Source: Faecalicatena faecalis (GTDB taxonomy: Bacteria > Bacillota > Clostridia > Lachnospirales > Lachnospiraceae). From it: 64,000 nt of DNA. The notes under the pieces are model-generated. The model worked only from the letters and a program-made list of their open reading frames with translations. It was not told the origin of the DNA and made no database searches. The position numbers and the translations under genes are program-made. This document shows positions 26,318 to 33,652 of the stretch, piece by piece. Each line of letters starts with the position of its first letter. Position 1 is the stretch's first letter. The stretch covers positions 38,539 to 102,538 of the forward strand of contig NZ_JABACJ020000019.1 in NCBI RefSeq assembly GCF_012524165.2, given 5' to 3'.

Positions 26318-28042
26318 TTACACTTGACTAGCCTTCTCACATTCCAGGAGAAGCTGGCTGATCTCAGTTTCCAGTGATTCTTTATAGGAATCCACGCCGT
26401 TGTGGTTCTGCTCAAGGGCATCATGAAGGAGCGTTTCTGCCTGTGCCAGTGCACTGGCATCCTGCGTGTTCTCCCAACGCTTATAATAGTAGCGGGCCAG
26501 GTCGCAGGTCGCACGGGCCAGCCTGCGCTGGGAGGCCTGGTACAGGTTGGAGACGTAGAGCTCTTCGTTAGGCTGGTAACCGTCCTCGCAGTATACCTTT
26601 GAAGCCAGATTATACTGGCTCCAGTGGAACCCCTTGGATGCTGCAATAGAAAAGTAATAAACGGCCTGATCTTGTCGTTCAGGGTCCTTCCAGAGGATAT
26701 CGTTTGCGTACTTATTCATTGCCCATGTGTTCTGAAGTTTAATGGAATCCACCAGGCGTTCCTCTACAGATGCGTGCTCGATAGAAAAAAGGCTTCTGTG
26801 CCGGGTGAGAAAATCCTGATAATAAGGATTCTGGAACAATGCGGCAAGACGGTTATGGGCAAATTCGTAATTCATAGACCCAGCACGGTCATAGTAGGTG
26901 ATGGCATTTACCAGTGCTTTGCAGGCAGCATCTTCATCCTTATAGCCAAGGAACTTTCGGGCTTTCTTATCAATATCCATATAAGAGAGGGCTTCCTGCT
27001 CATAGAGTACACCTCTGGTGTTGAAGCCGGCAGCATAGTTCTGTTCCATAGAGATATCCAGCAGCCGTAACACTTCTTCCATATAATCCGGGTTTGTATA
27101 ATACGGATTGGTGTGCTTGTACATCATATCAGCCAGTGCCCAGCAGGCAGGACCGAAATGCTGGTCGGCACCGATCTGATAATAGTAGAATGCCAGGTTG
27201 TAATCTGTGGATACACGGGTATACTCATTGCTTTCGTAGGTGAGAATACCTCCGGTATAATACAGATCCCCCAGTTCCAGTGCGGCCCAGGCATTATCAT
27301 TATTTGCCAAAAACTTCAGCTTTTCAAAACGGCTGTTTGTATTAATCGGGTGCATACATACAGATTCCAGATATTTTATGTGCTGCTCTTCAATCAGTTC
27401 AGGATAGTTAATGTTTTTATTTTTCTTAGTCTCGCGTGGTAACTGGCTGTCATAGGAGAGCCGCCAGTAGACGGTCTTATAGGTCAGATAGGCACAGTTT
27501 GTAAGGGCATCATCATACGGCGTTTCCGGATCAATGGAAATCTTCTTAAGATCTTCCAGGAGAGCAGGGAAGATACTGTCATCTGCTGCAGTTTCCTTCA
27601 AATAGTAGGTATACTTGTTCAGAATATTTTCAATATTTTTCTTTCCATACATCTCAAGATAATTGATACCATATCTGGCCTGCGGTATTTTTGCATTCTG
27701 TTTCTTTTTTTCAAGAGAGTCATCATCATCGCGGCTTATACGCGGTGCGAGTATCTGATGGGAAAACTTCTTTTTACCACTGAAATAGTTGGAAACGTTG
27801 GCAGGGTCAATGGAGTAGATATATGTATAATTTTTAGAAAGAGTCTTATTATTAATCGGATTAGATTTGGAATAGTACTCCAGCGGGATATCATTCCTCA
27901 TATAGCGGAAAAGAAAAATAAAAAAATCCGACTGCGTATGAAAAAGGCGGTATTCGTGGTGTACCTTGTACAATTCCTTTAAAATAGCAGTATTTGTGAA
28001 ATCCAGGGAAGGGGTATTTGTTGTAGATTTAGGTTTGCTCAT
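26318..28042 (-). CDS. Sel1/TPR-repeat protein, antisense inside the cluster
   Basis: A 574-residue soluble protein. The N-terminal 170 residues are unique, with SIDPANVSNYFSGKKKFSH suggesting a small helical, possibly DNA- or protein-binding, segment. From about residue 230 the protein consists of helical pair repeats of Sel1 type: AALELGDLYYTGG, ACWALADMMYK, NTRGVLYEQEA, AHNRLAALFQNP, SQYNLASKVYCEDG, ATCDLARYYYKRW. Such solenoids scaffold protein complexes. It is transcribed against all other cluster genes and its stop lies 4 bp from the Hsp70-like stop, so it converges with that gene; its own promoter lies in the 284-bp gap at 28043-28326. It may be a regulator or immunity-type partner, but this is not shown. 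Confidence 0.75.
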   Translation of the reverse strand: MSKPKSTTNTPSLDFTNTAILKELYKVHHEYRLFHTQSDFFIFLFRYMRNDIPLEYYSKSNPINNKTLSKNYTYIYSIDPANVSNYFSGKKKFSHQILAPRISRDDDDSLEKKKQNAKIPQARYGINYLEMYGKKNIENILNKYTYYLKETAADDSIFPALLEDLKKISIDPETPYDDALTNCAYLTYKTVYWRLSYDSQLPRETKKNKNINYPELIEEQHIKYLESVCMHPINTNSRFEKLKFLANNDNAWAALELGDLYYTGGILTYESNEYTRVSTDYNLAFYYYQIGADQHFGPACWALADMMYKHTNPYYTNPDYMEEVLRLLDISMEQNYAAGFNTRGVLYEQEALSYMDIDKKARKFLGYKDEDAACKALVNAITYYDRAGSMNYEFAHNRLAALFQNPYYQDFLTRHRSLFSIEHASVEERLVDSIKLQNTWAMNKYANDILWKDPERQDQAVYYFSIAASKGFHWSQYNLASKVYCEDGYQPNEELYVSNLYQASQRRLARATCDLARYYYKRWENTQDASALAQAETLLHDALEQNHNGVDSYKESLETEISQLLLECEKASQV

Positions 28043-28326
28043 TGTGGAACCTCCTTACTTTCATCTGGTGAATATGAATGTGTGTTGGACTGCATTTCAA
28101 TGCATCTTTAGCTATTCTACCACAAAAGACAGATTATTGAAAGAAAAATCAGATAATTAACCCTGGTTTACTTCTGATTTATTGCCGCCAGGTGAATCGA
28201 GAAAGGCTCTTATGATCCACAAATAATAAAAAGTTGTCTCCACATCCAGACAATTTTCAACTGGGACAAAATTATTTATGATGTGTATATACTCAAGAAA
28301 CAGCAATACAGGGGAGGAGAGAGAGG
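28043..28326. promoter_or_regulatory. divergent promoter region within the SEDS/PBP cluster
   Basis: Between the antisense Sel1 gene and the second SEDS-like gene lie 284 bp with no ORF. A TTGTCT/AGACAA inverted repeat with an 8-nt loop (about 28233-28252) recalls the terminator stem at 18011. A TATATAC element at about 28284 could be a -10 for the rightward genes. Separate promoters for the two halves are therefore plausible. Confidence 0.4.
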
Positions 28327-29622
28327 ATGAAGAGTAAATTAAAAATAATGTATCTTGCAGGTTTGGCAGTCTGTGTATGGCTGTTGGTCTTCGCAGCTGA
28401 TTATGCACAGGTGTACCAGAAACACGGTCATATTCCGGCCAATACAGTCGAGCATGAGGCTTATACGACAGGGATCGTTCTTTTGTGTACAGGAGTGATG
28501 TTCTTCCTGATATGGTGTCAGTGGGAATGGTACAGGAAAAATATCTGGAACGGCTGGTCTGTTGAGAAGCTGCTGCTCGTTCTTATCGGATTCGTTTTGC
28601 TGGGTGAAATAGTACGGCAGCTGATCATGGTTCCGTTCATGGGGAGCTCCCGGACAGATATCTGGCTGAAGATCGCGCCGCTTCAATTGTCGGTCACGTA
28701 TCCAAGGTTTATAACATACTGGCTCATAATCAATGTGTTTTATCCGGTTTCGCTGATTTTGTCGGCAAAGGTGTGGACCAGAACGTATGGAAAGAATCGG
28801 TTCCTGTGCTTCTCACTCTGGAATATCCTGCTGAGCAGCCTGGCATACATACAACTTGAAAGATGCTGGGATGGGGATGTTGTAAGAACACTCTTTGCGG
28901 GCGGAGTTATTTTTCTGACTTATGTATATTGCTCTTATGTATATTTTTTCAGGGGTTACATAGTGAATGGGAAAAGATGGGCTTTCAATTCAATTGCAAT
29001 GGGAATCGGAATGTTCTGCGTGGGAGCATTCATGGCGGGGACTCATATCAGCTATTTTTGGGAAAGAGTCGGCGGGTTCTATAGAGGAGAACAGATCTAT
29101 GGCTATACAGGTCATCTTGTGAGGGAGCTGATGCTGGAAGCCAGCTTTGCGGGGCCAATGAGGAGAGTCCCGGTTTTCCTGGACGACTGGCTGATCAACA
29201 CATATGCTGCCAATCCAATCTGGGTCCTTTTAAAAGAGTATGGGTGGCTCGCAGCTATCGGCTATCTGTGTGTTACGGCTGCAGCGATCTGGCTCGTGAT
29301 CCGGTTATGCAAAGGAATTCAGGGAAGCGGGCTTCGGGTATATGTCTTTTGCTCGGCATGTATGCTGGTAGTCCGCTGGGGTGCTGGACTTGCAATGTCA
29401 TTTTCACTGCTTCCCATACAGAAAACATTTTCACTCATGCCATTTTGCGGAGCGTATGGATTGTATGACGTCTGCCTTCTGGGAACCTGTCTGCTTGGAT
29501 GTGCTGTAAAGCAGAAGTCGAAAAGGCACAGCTTAGCTCCTAAATGTAAACTCGGCAGTCTAATAGATCATAGGAAAGGTGGAGAATACGATGGAACGGC
29601 TTTTACAGATGGAGACATATAA
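28327..29622 (+). CDS. second, diverged SEDS-like polytopic membrane protein
   Basis: A 431-residue membrane protein with about ten helices. The layout matches SEDS proteins: seven helices, a large extracellular loop (about residues 245-315), then three helices. Within it, GEQIYGYTGHLVRELMLEASFAG sits where RodA has its catalytic aspartate and QSxxAI segment, and WVLLKEYGWLAAIGYL parallels FAVxxEELGLxG. The final helix, MPFCGAYGLYDVCLL, parallels LPFxSYGG. The catalytic aspartate appears to be replaced, perhaps by Glu, so enzymatic activity is doubtful. The resemblance is weak and a different polytopic family is possible. Its 3-prime end overlaps the AAA+ gene by 32 bp. The start follows GGGGAGGAGAGAGG. 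Confidence 0.55.
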   Translation: MKSKLKIMYLAGLAVCVWLLVFAADYAQVYQKHGHIPANTVEHEAYTTGIVLLCTGVMFFLIWCQWEWYRKNIWNGWSVEKLLLVLIGFVLLGEIVRQLIMVPFMGSSRTDIWLKIAPLQLSVTYPRFITYWLIINVFYPVSLILSAKVWTRTYGKNRFLCFSLWNILLSSLAYIQLERCWDGDVVRTLFAGGVIFLTYVYCSYVYFFRGYIVNGKRWAFNSIAMGIGMFCVGAFMAGTHISYFWERVGGFYRGEQIYGYTGHLVRELMLEASFAGPMRRVPVFLDDWLINTYAANPIWVLLKEYGWLAAIGYLCVTAAAIWLVIRLCKGIQGSGLRVYVFCSACMLVVRWGAGLAMSFSLLPIQKTFSLMPFCGAYGLYDVCLLGTCLLGCAVKQKSKRHSLAPKCKLGSLIDHRKGGEYDGTAFTDGDI

Positions 29623-31066
29623 ATTTAAGGAGGCGCTTCAGGACATTATGGAAGAAGCGGTCGAGGCACATTATAAAAATAAGGATGAATTAGAAGAAAT
29701 GGAGAAGGCGGATGCACTGCATATCCTGACCTGTGTTTTCCGTTACGTAAAAATGTTCAAGGCGGAGCTCCAGACAACGGAAGAAATGATCAAGCAGTTA
29801 AAGCAGATTTTGTTTACCTATGAATTTGCTTATATTGTTGGACAGACAGGATATATTTGGGGAAACAGGCTGTGCAAAGAGATTCGGGCGGGCAAAAAGA
29901 AAAAGGCCATTGTCTTTGCTGCACAATGGCTGGAGTACTATTTCAGAGTCTATGAAAGACCAGCCCATGAGGTTCAGTACTCCTCCATTGTTGTTTTGCT
30001 GGCGGAATTAGAATATCTTGCCATGCGGCAAAATGAAGGCCGCGGCCCGTGTGAAGATACGCAGTGCTCATCGGAATTCCCGATGGAGTTAAAGGCATAC
30101 CTGGATCAATATGTTGTTGGACAGGATACCGCAAAGAAACGGCTTGCCATGACGGTCTACCACTATTTGCGGTATGGGGACAGGACACCTCTTCTTATGA
30201 TAGGACCAAGCGGTTCCGGAAAAAACTATCTGATCAATCTGCTGGCGCAGTTTGAAAAGATCAGTGACCAAATGGCCGTGATGACTTATGACGCTTCACA
30301 GCTGACACCGAATGGATTTAGCGGAAATGATATTGAAGAGATCTTCCGGTGTTTTGCCAAAAAATGCACGGAAAAAAAGCTTAGCTTCAACAGGGGAATT
30401 ATATATCTGGATGAGATAGATAAGATTATGAAGCCCAACTATACCAAGGACGGAGATATGAATGTCTTTGTCCAGCATCAGCTGATGTCCGCGATTGCAG
30501 GGGATGCGAAGTCAAACAACATAGATACAAAAAATATTCTGTTCATTCTCGGCGGGGCGTTTCAGGAACTGGAGGAGTTGGAGAATAAAAGAAGGAAGGA
30601 GAGTTCCCTGGGGTTTGTCATGCAGGAGCAAAAAGGACAGGGATATGCGCGGGAGGGAAACAGTATCAGGGAGGATCTTCTGGCAATTGGGGCACAGAAA
30701 GAGTTCCTTGGGCGCATTCCGAATATTGTGCGGCTGGAACGTCTGAAAAAGGAACAGCTGCGGGAAATCCTGCTTCATGAGTCAGGTCCTCTGAAGAGGA
30801 GATGTAAAGAGTATGAATGGGATGACCTGGAGCTGATCGTGGAGGATGAGGTGATCGATATGATCGCAGAAAAGGCGGTAAAAGAGGATTTTGGGGCAAG
30901 ATCCGCATTTTCAATATTGGAAGAGCTGGTCGGGGGCTATAAGTTTGATATGATGCAGAATCATTATTCAAGAGCCCGTATCCATTCCGGAGTATTAGAG
31001 AATGGGGAGCCGCCTGTTTTTGAAAAAGGAGAGAAGCAGAATGAGAAATGCAGAAGCGAATTGTAA
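29591..31066 (+). CDS. ClpX-like AAA+ ATPase
   Basis: A 491-residue cytoplasmic ATPase. The N-terminal 170 residues are helical and replace the zinc-finger domain of ClpX. The AAA+ module begins with LDQYVVGQDTAKKRLA (typical of ClpX/HslU). Walker A is GPSGSGKN at 205-212, with Asn in place of Thr/Ser after Lys. TYDASQLTPNGFSGNDIEEI corresponds to the ClpX segment carrying the GYVG pore loop, here GFSG. Walker B is IIYLDEIDKI (D274, E275). FLGRIPNIVRLERL and the C-terminal small domain with FGARSAFSILEEL follow. The IGF loop used to dock ClpP was not found. ATG at 29591 follows AAGGTGGAG; the gene overlaps both neighbours. An unfoldase or remodeller acting on cluster proteins is likely. Confidence 0.85.
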   Translation: MERLLQMETYKFKEALQDIMEEAVEAHYKNKDELEEMEKADALHILTCVFRYVKMFKAELQTTEEMIKQLKQILFTYEFAYIVGQTGYIWGNRLCKEIRAGKKKKAIVFAAQWLEYYFRVYERPAHEVQYSSIVVLLAELEYLAMRQNEGRGPCEDTQCSSEFPMELKAYLDQYVVGQDTAKKRLAMTVYHYLRYGDRTPLLMIGPSGSGKNYLINLLAQFEKISDQMAVMTYDASQLTPNGFSGNDIEEIFRCFAKKCTEKKLSFNRGIIYLDEIDKIMKPNYTKDGDMNVFVQHQLMSAIAGDAKSNNIDTKNILFILGGAFQELEELENKRRKESSLGFVMQEQKGQGYAREGNSIREDLLAIGAQKEFLGRIPNIVRLERLKKEQLREILLHESGPLKRRCKEYEWDDLELIVEDEVIDMIAEKAVKEDFGARSAFSILEELVGGYKFDMMQNHYSRARIHSGVLENGEPPVFEKGEKQNEKCRSEL

Positions 31067-31880
31067 AATGCGTGAGAGAACGTGGGAAGATTTCAGTAGT
31101 GTTTTAACAGAAGCCTTAGTGCGTGAATGTATGTATATTTATCCAACAAACCCGCCAGATGTTGACCGTTGTATGGAACTGCATAAAAAAATGAAAAAGT
31201 GGAATCTGCATAATATTAAAGAGGGGATTCAGCGGACCTGGATGTATATTTACGTGGAAAAGAAAGAAGAGGGCATGGAGGAGATGGTCAGTGTTACAGT
31301 CAGGGATGATTATGTATGGGAGAATGATATATACGATTATCCAGTTGAGGAGCTCGCTTCTATGCGTGTTGTAATAAATGGCAATGGGAGGCTGAGGGAT
31401 GAGGAGGCTCTGGCGTGGATTTATTTCTATGTCCTGTATCCACTGCGCGTGGACAGGCAGAGGAAGAGGGATAAAGTAAAACAACTGGCCACTGTCATAA
31501 AAGAGTATTCACGCTTGAAGGAGCAAAAAGGGTACCGTATAGTGCTGCCGCTGGACAAAAAGAAGAAGTACATGCTTACAAAGTGGGAAGAACACACATT
31601 GGCAGTGTTTGAGGTGGAGCAGTTCAATGAGATGCTTGCACTCATTGAACTGATGCCAGATAAGAAGATGAAGAGGCTGTACTCACAGATCTTTGCGGCC
31701 AGTGCTGTGGAGATGGAGTATGAGGATGGATGGTATATCCCTGGTGTGCTGGCTAAATATGTGGGGGGAGATGAGAGACAACTGTATTACAAAAAATATA
31801 AGGAGAAGGGGAAGAAGGTGGCGCCTTTGTTGAGGATATGCTGCGAAGGGGCAAAAGGGGAGGACTGGAAATGTTCCTAA
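31041..31880 (+). CDS. unknown 279-residue protein, last gene of the SEDS/PBP cluster
   Basis: Not recognised. The ATG at 31041 lies 8 nt after AAAGGAGAG and inside the AAA+ gene (26-bp overlap), so translation is coupled; an earlier in-frame ATG at 31002 has no ribosome binding site. The product is soluble, highly charged and rich in Lys, Glu, Tyr and Trp. The N-terminal half has TWEDFSSVLTEALVRECMYIYP, and the C-terminal half has a basic helical region ending in YYKKYKEKGKKV. Position suggests an adaptor or substrate of the ClpX-like ATPase. The cluster terminator follows after 18 bp. Confidence 0.65.
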   Translation: MRNAEANCKMRERTWEDFSSVLTEALVRECMYIYPTNPPDVDRCMELHKKMKKWNLHNIKEGIQRTWMYIYVEKKEEGMEEMVSVTVRDDYVWENDIYDYPVEELASMRVVINGNGRLRDEEALAWIYFYVLYPLRVDRQRKRDKVKQLATVIKEYSRLKEQKGYRIVLPLDKKKKYMLTKWEEHTLAVFEVEQFNEMLALIELMPDKKMKRLYSQIFAASAVEMEYEDGWYIPGVLAKYVGGDERQLYYKKYKEKGKKVAPLLRICCEGAKGEDWKCS

Positions 31881-31897
31881 GGCTTGCAAGTGATTGA

Positions 31898-31936
31898 TCA
31901 AGTCCCCCTGCTATTCTTTAATGCAGGGGGACTTGA
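31898..31936 (+). terminator. strong terminator of the SEDS/PBP cluster
   Basis: A 14-bp perfect stem (TCAAGTCCCCCTGC, 31898-31911, with 31923-31936) and an 11-nt loop. The trailing T run is poor. A second GC hairpin (GTGCGCC/GGCGCAC, 31945-31962) follows. Confidence 0.75.
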
Positions 31937-32035
31937 TTCGATAGGTGCGCCCGGCGGCGCACGTTTCTAACGGGTGAATGTATATGATGTTAGGAAGTAC
32001 TCTTAGAGACTGTCCGCCGTATCGTTTACAATATG

Positions 32036-32716
32036 TCATGTAAGATCCCAGTGATTTTTCCGCGCATTTTTAATGGCGAAATTTTCAAAAAGCAATCGGC
32101 CAGTTATATAGATTAATACGCTTGCACAGAGAAAAATCCACAGAGCCGCTCCGGGGAGCTGGGGGCCAAGGTTTAAAAGTATATTTCTTACGTTCTGCAA
32201 AATAAAAGGAAGAATTAGGAATGCAAAAATTATAATGGTAAACTTGCACTGCCGCGAGGCGAAGACCAGGCGGTTTATGTTAAAAATCACGAGATAGGCG
32301 GCAATGGCATAAATCACAACAAAAAGGATAAATAGTAAGGATATGTTTCGCTTATACATACCGAGAGGTACAATAAATAGCGCTGTCATAATACTCAGCA
32401 ATGCACCGACCTGCCAGATTCCATAATACAGCTTTTCAAATTTTCTTACCGTAAGATCTGTACAGGCATTCTCAGAGACGAGACTTTGGCTAAATGCTGC
32501 GGCATCACCCAGGCGCTGCTCTAAAGAGGAACCTAATGCTTCGGCCTCCAGTGCCATGCCGATTAAATCTTTCCGTATAAATTCGCCCTCCAGCATGCCA
32601 ATTCCTGCCGAGCAGACATAGCGTATTGTTTTATCAATATAGGTTCGGTCTGCATCTGTTAGTGAATATAAACTAGATTTATTTTTGCTTTTTAGATTTT
32701 GATATTTGTTCAACAT
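32036..32716 (-). CDS. PadR-partner membrane protein (HAAS/DUF1700-like)
   Basis: A 226-residue protein. A cytoplasmic N-terminal helical segment of about 85 residues (LTDADRTYIDKTIRYVCSAGIG, FIRKDLIGMALEAEALG) resembles the HAAS-type domains encoded beside PadR regulators. About four to five membrane helices follow (YYGIWQVGALLSIMTALFIV, LFILFVVIYAIAAYLVIF, FTIIIFAFLILPFIL, GAALWIFLCASVLIYITG). The ATG at 32716 is chosen because AGGAAAGAGGTG precedes it; a start at 32758 would overlap the PadR gene without such a site. PadR/HAAS pairs typically act as a regulator plus membrane sensor. The ligand is unknown. Confidence 0.7.
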   Translation of the reverse strand: MLNKYQNLKSKNKSSLYSLTDADRTYIDKTIRYVCSAGIGMLEGEFIRKDLIGMALEAEALGSSLEQRLGDAAAFSQSLVSENACTDLTVRKFEKLYYGIWQVGALLSIMTALFIVPLGMYKRNISLLFILFVVIYAIAAYLVIFNINRLVFASRQCKFTIIIFAFLILPFILQNVRNILLNLGPQLPGAALWIFLCASVLIYITGRLLFENFAIKNARKNHWDLT

Positions 32717-32738
32717 AAAGAGCACCTCTTTCCTGAGT

Positions 32739-33086
32739 TTAGTTGTCAGAACTTCCATGATCGGGGGACAGTGTGAGGATGGAGTTCACGGTAGCGGAGA
32801 CGCTGCTCCAGCAAGTTTCAAATTCCTTTAAAAGTGTATATCCGTCTTCTGTTAAAGTATAATATTTTCTGCTGGGACCAAGAGGAGAGGGCCGGAATTC
32901 TGAAGAAATCATTTTTTTCCTCTCCAGCCGCACAAGAAGGGGATAGATCGTTCCCTCTTTCACGTCTTCGAATCCGTAATACTGCAATTTCACCACGATT
33001 TCATAACCGTAGGTCGTCTCGATGCTGAGGATCTTCAAAATACAACCTTCTAAAGTTCCGCGCATCATCTGTGATTTGTCATACAT
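32739..33086 (-). CDS. PadR-family transcriptional regulator
   Basis: A 115-residue winged-helix repressor: GTLEGCILKILSIETTYGYEIVVKL, then VKEGTIYPLLVRLERKKMI (recognition helix and wing) and GPSRKYYTLTEDGYTLL, ending in a dimerisation helix. This is the compact PadR subfamily that controls its own operon with a small membrane protein, encoded next. The promoter at 33167-33194 contains one arm of a 9-bp inverted repeat, consistent with autoregulation. Confidence 0.92.
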   Translation of the reverse strand: MYDKSQMMRGTLEGCILKILSIETTYGYEIVVKLQYYGFEDVKEGTIYPLLVRLERKKMISSEFRPSPLGPSRKYYTLTEDGYTLLKEFETCWSSVSATVNSILTLSPDHGSSDN

Positions 33087-33134
33087 GTGGTATCACCTTC
33101 TTAATGATATGTTTTCAAACACACTTTGATTTCA

Positions 33135-33183
33135 CTACTATGTAACACAAAGTACTTGTTGACTATATTGTACCACATAGTAG
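33135..33183. promoter_or_regulatory. inverted repeat, candidate PadR operator
   Basis: CTACTATGT (33135-33143) is exactly inverted as ACATAGTAG (33175-33183), with a 31-bp spacer. The right arm lies in the spacer of the leftward padR promoter. ATGT/ACAT ends fit known PadR site composition. Confidence 0.5.
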
Positions 33184-33194
33184 ATGGATGTCAA
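33167..33194 (-). promoter_or_regulatory. padR promoter
   Basis: On the minus strand, TTGACA (33194-33189), a 16-bp spacer and TACAAT (33172-33167) with an upstream TGG extension. This is a near-consensus sigma-A promoter directed at padR. Confidence 0.75.
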
Positions 33195-33465
33195 GGAGGG
33201 AGATGTATTTATTGTATCAAACTGAGACGAGATGAGATTATCAGCATGGGAGTCGGAGTAGCCGGACATGTGGCTATTTTACAGTATGCAGCTCTGGCGG
33301 AAGCAGGATTTTTCCTAGTGGAGGATCTGGTACATACCAAAGAAATCGGTCCCTGTTTGCAGGGACATCCGGATGTGAGAAAGATACCGGGAATCGAGGC
33401 GGGAAGGCCACAAGCTATTTGTTTTATCTATCATGAAAGTGCATGGGGGGATTAGACAATAAGCC

Positions 33466-33563
33466 GGCGCTGTTGCAAAACAATAAATTTCTACAATAAA
33501 TAGTTTGGCTCAAATAAACTAGATGCTATATTCTGTATGAAATCTTCATTTTGCAACAGCGCC
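33466..33563. mobile_element. 98-bp element with IS6-like terminal inverted repeats
   Basis: GGCGCTGTTGCAAAA (33466-33480) is perfectly inverted at 33549-33563. The sequence matches the typical end of IS6/IS26-family elements (GGNNCTGTTGCAAA). The 68-bp interior has no ORF, so this is a MITE-like or collapsed remnant. No clear 8-bp target duplication was seen. Confidence 0.55.
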
Positions 33564-33600
33564 TGGTTTTACAGAATTTTGGAAAAAGTGCGTACTAAAG

Positions 33601-33636
33601 TGAGTATCAAAGCGAGTATCAAAATGAGTATCAAAT
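33601..33636. repeat. three 12-bp tandem repeats
   Basis: TGAGTATCAAAG, CGAGTATCAAAA and TGAGTATCAAAT are consecutive, followed by ACTGTGATACTT with a partial inverted copy. They lie just past the 3-prime end of glgB; function unknown. Confidence 0.7.
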
Positions 33637-33652
33637 ACTGTGATACTTAATA

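Larger units (their letters stand above)
33087..33652. other. long intergenic region between padR and glgB
   Basis: 566 bp. It contains the padR promoter and operator candidate, a 98-bp IS6-like inverted-repeat element and three 12-bp tandem repeats (separate entries). A frame from 33246 to 33455 (68 residues from ATG) reads MGVGVAGHVAILQYAALAEAG and continues, but has no good ribosome binding site and no recognised family; it may be a gene remnant. Confidence 0.5.

Noticed and set aside
33126..33455. 109-residue plus-strand ORF before glgB
   Set aside because: No ribosome binding site, and its first third overlaps the padR promoter and operator. The second half could be a gene remnant, but no family was recognised, so it is described only under the intergenic entry.
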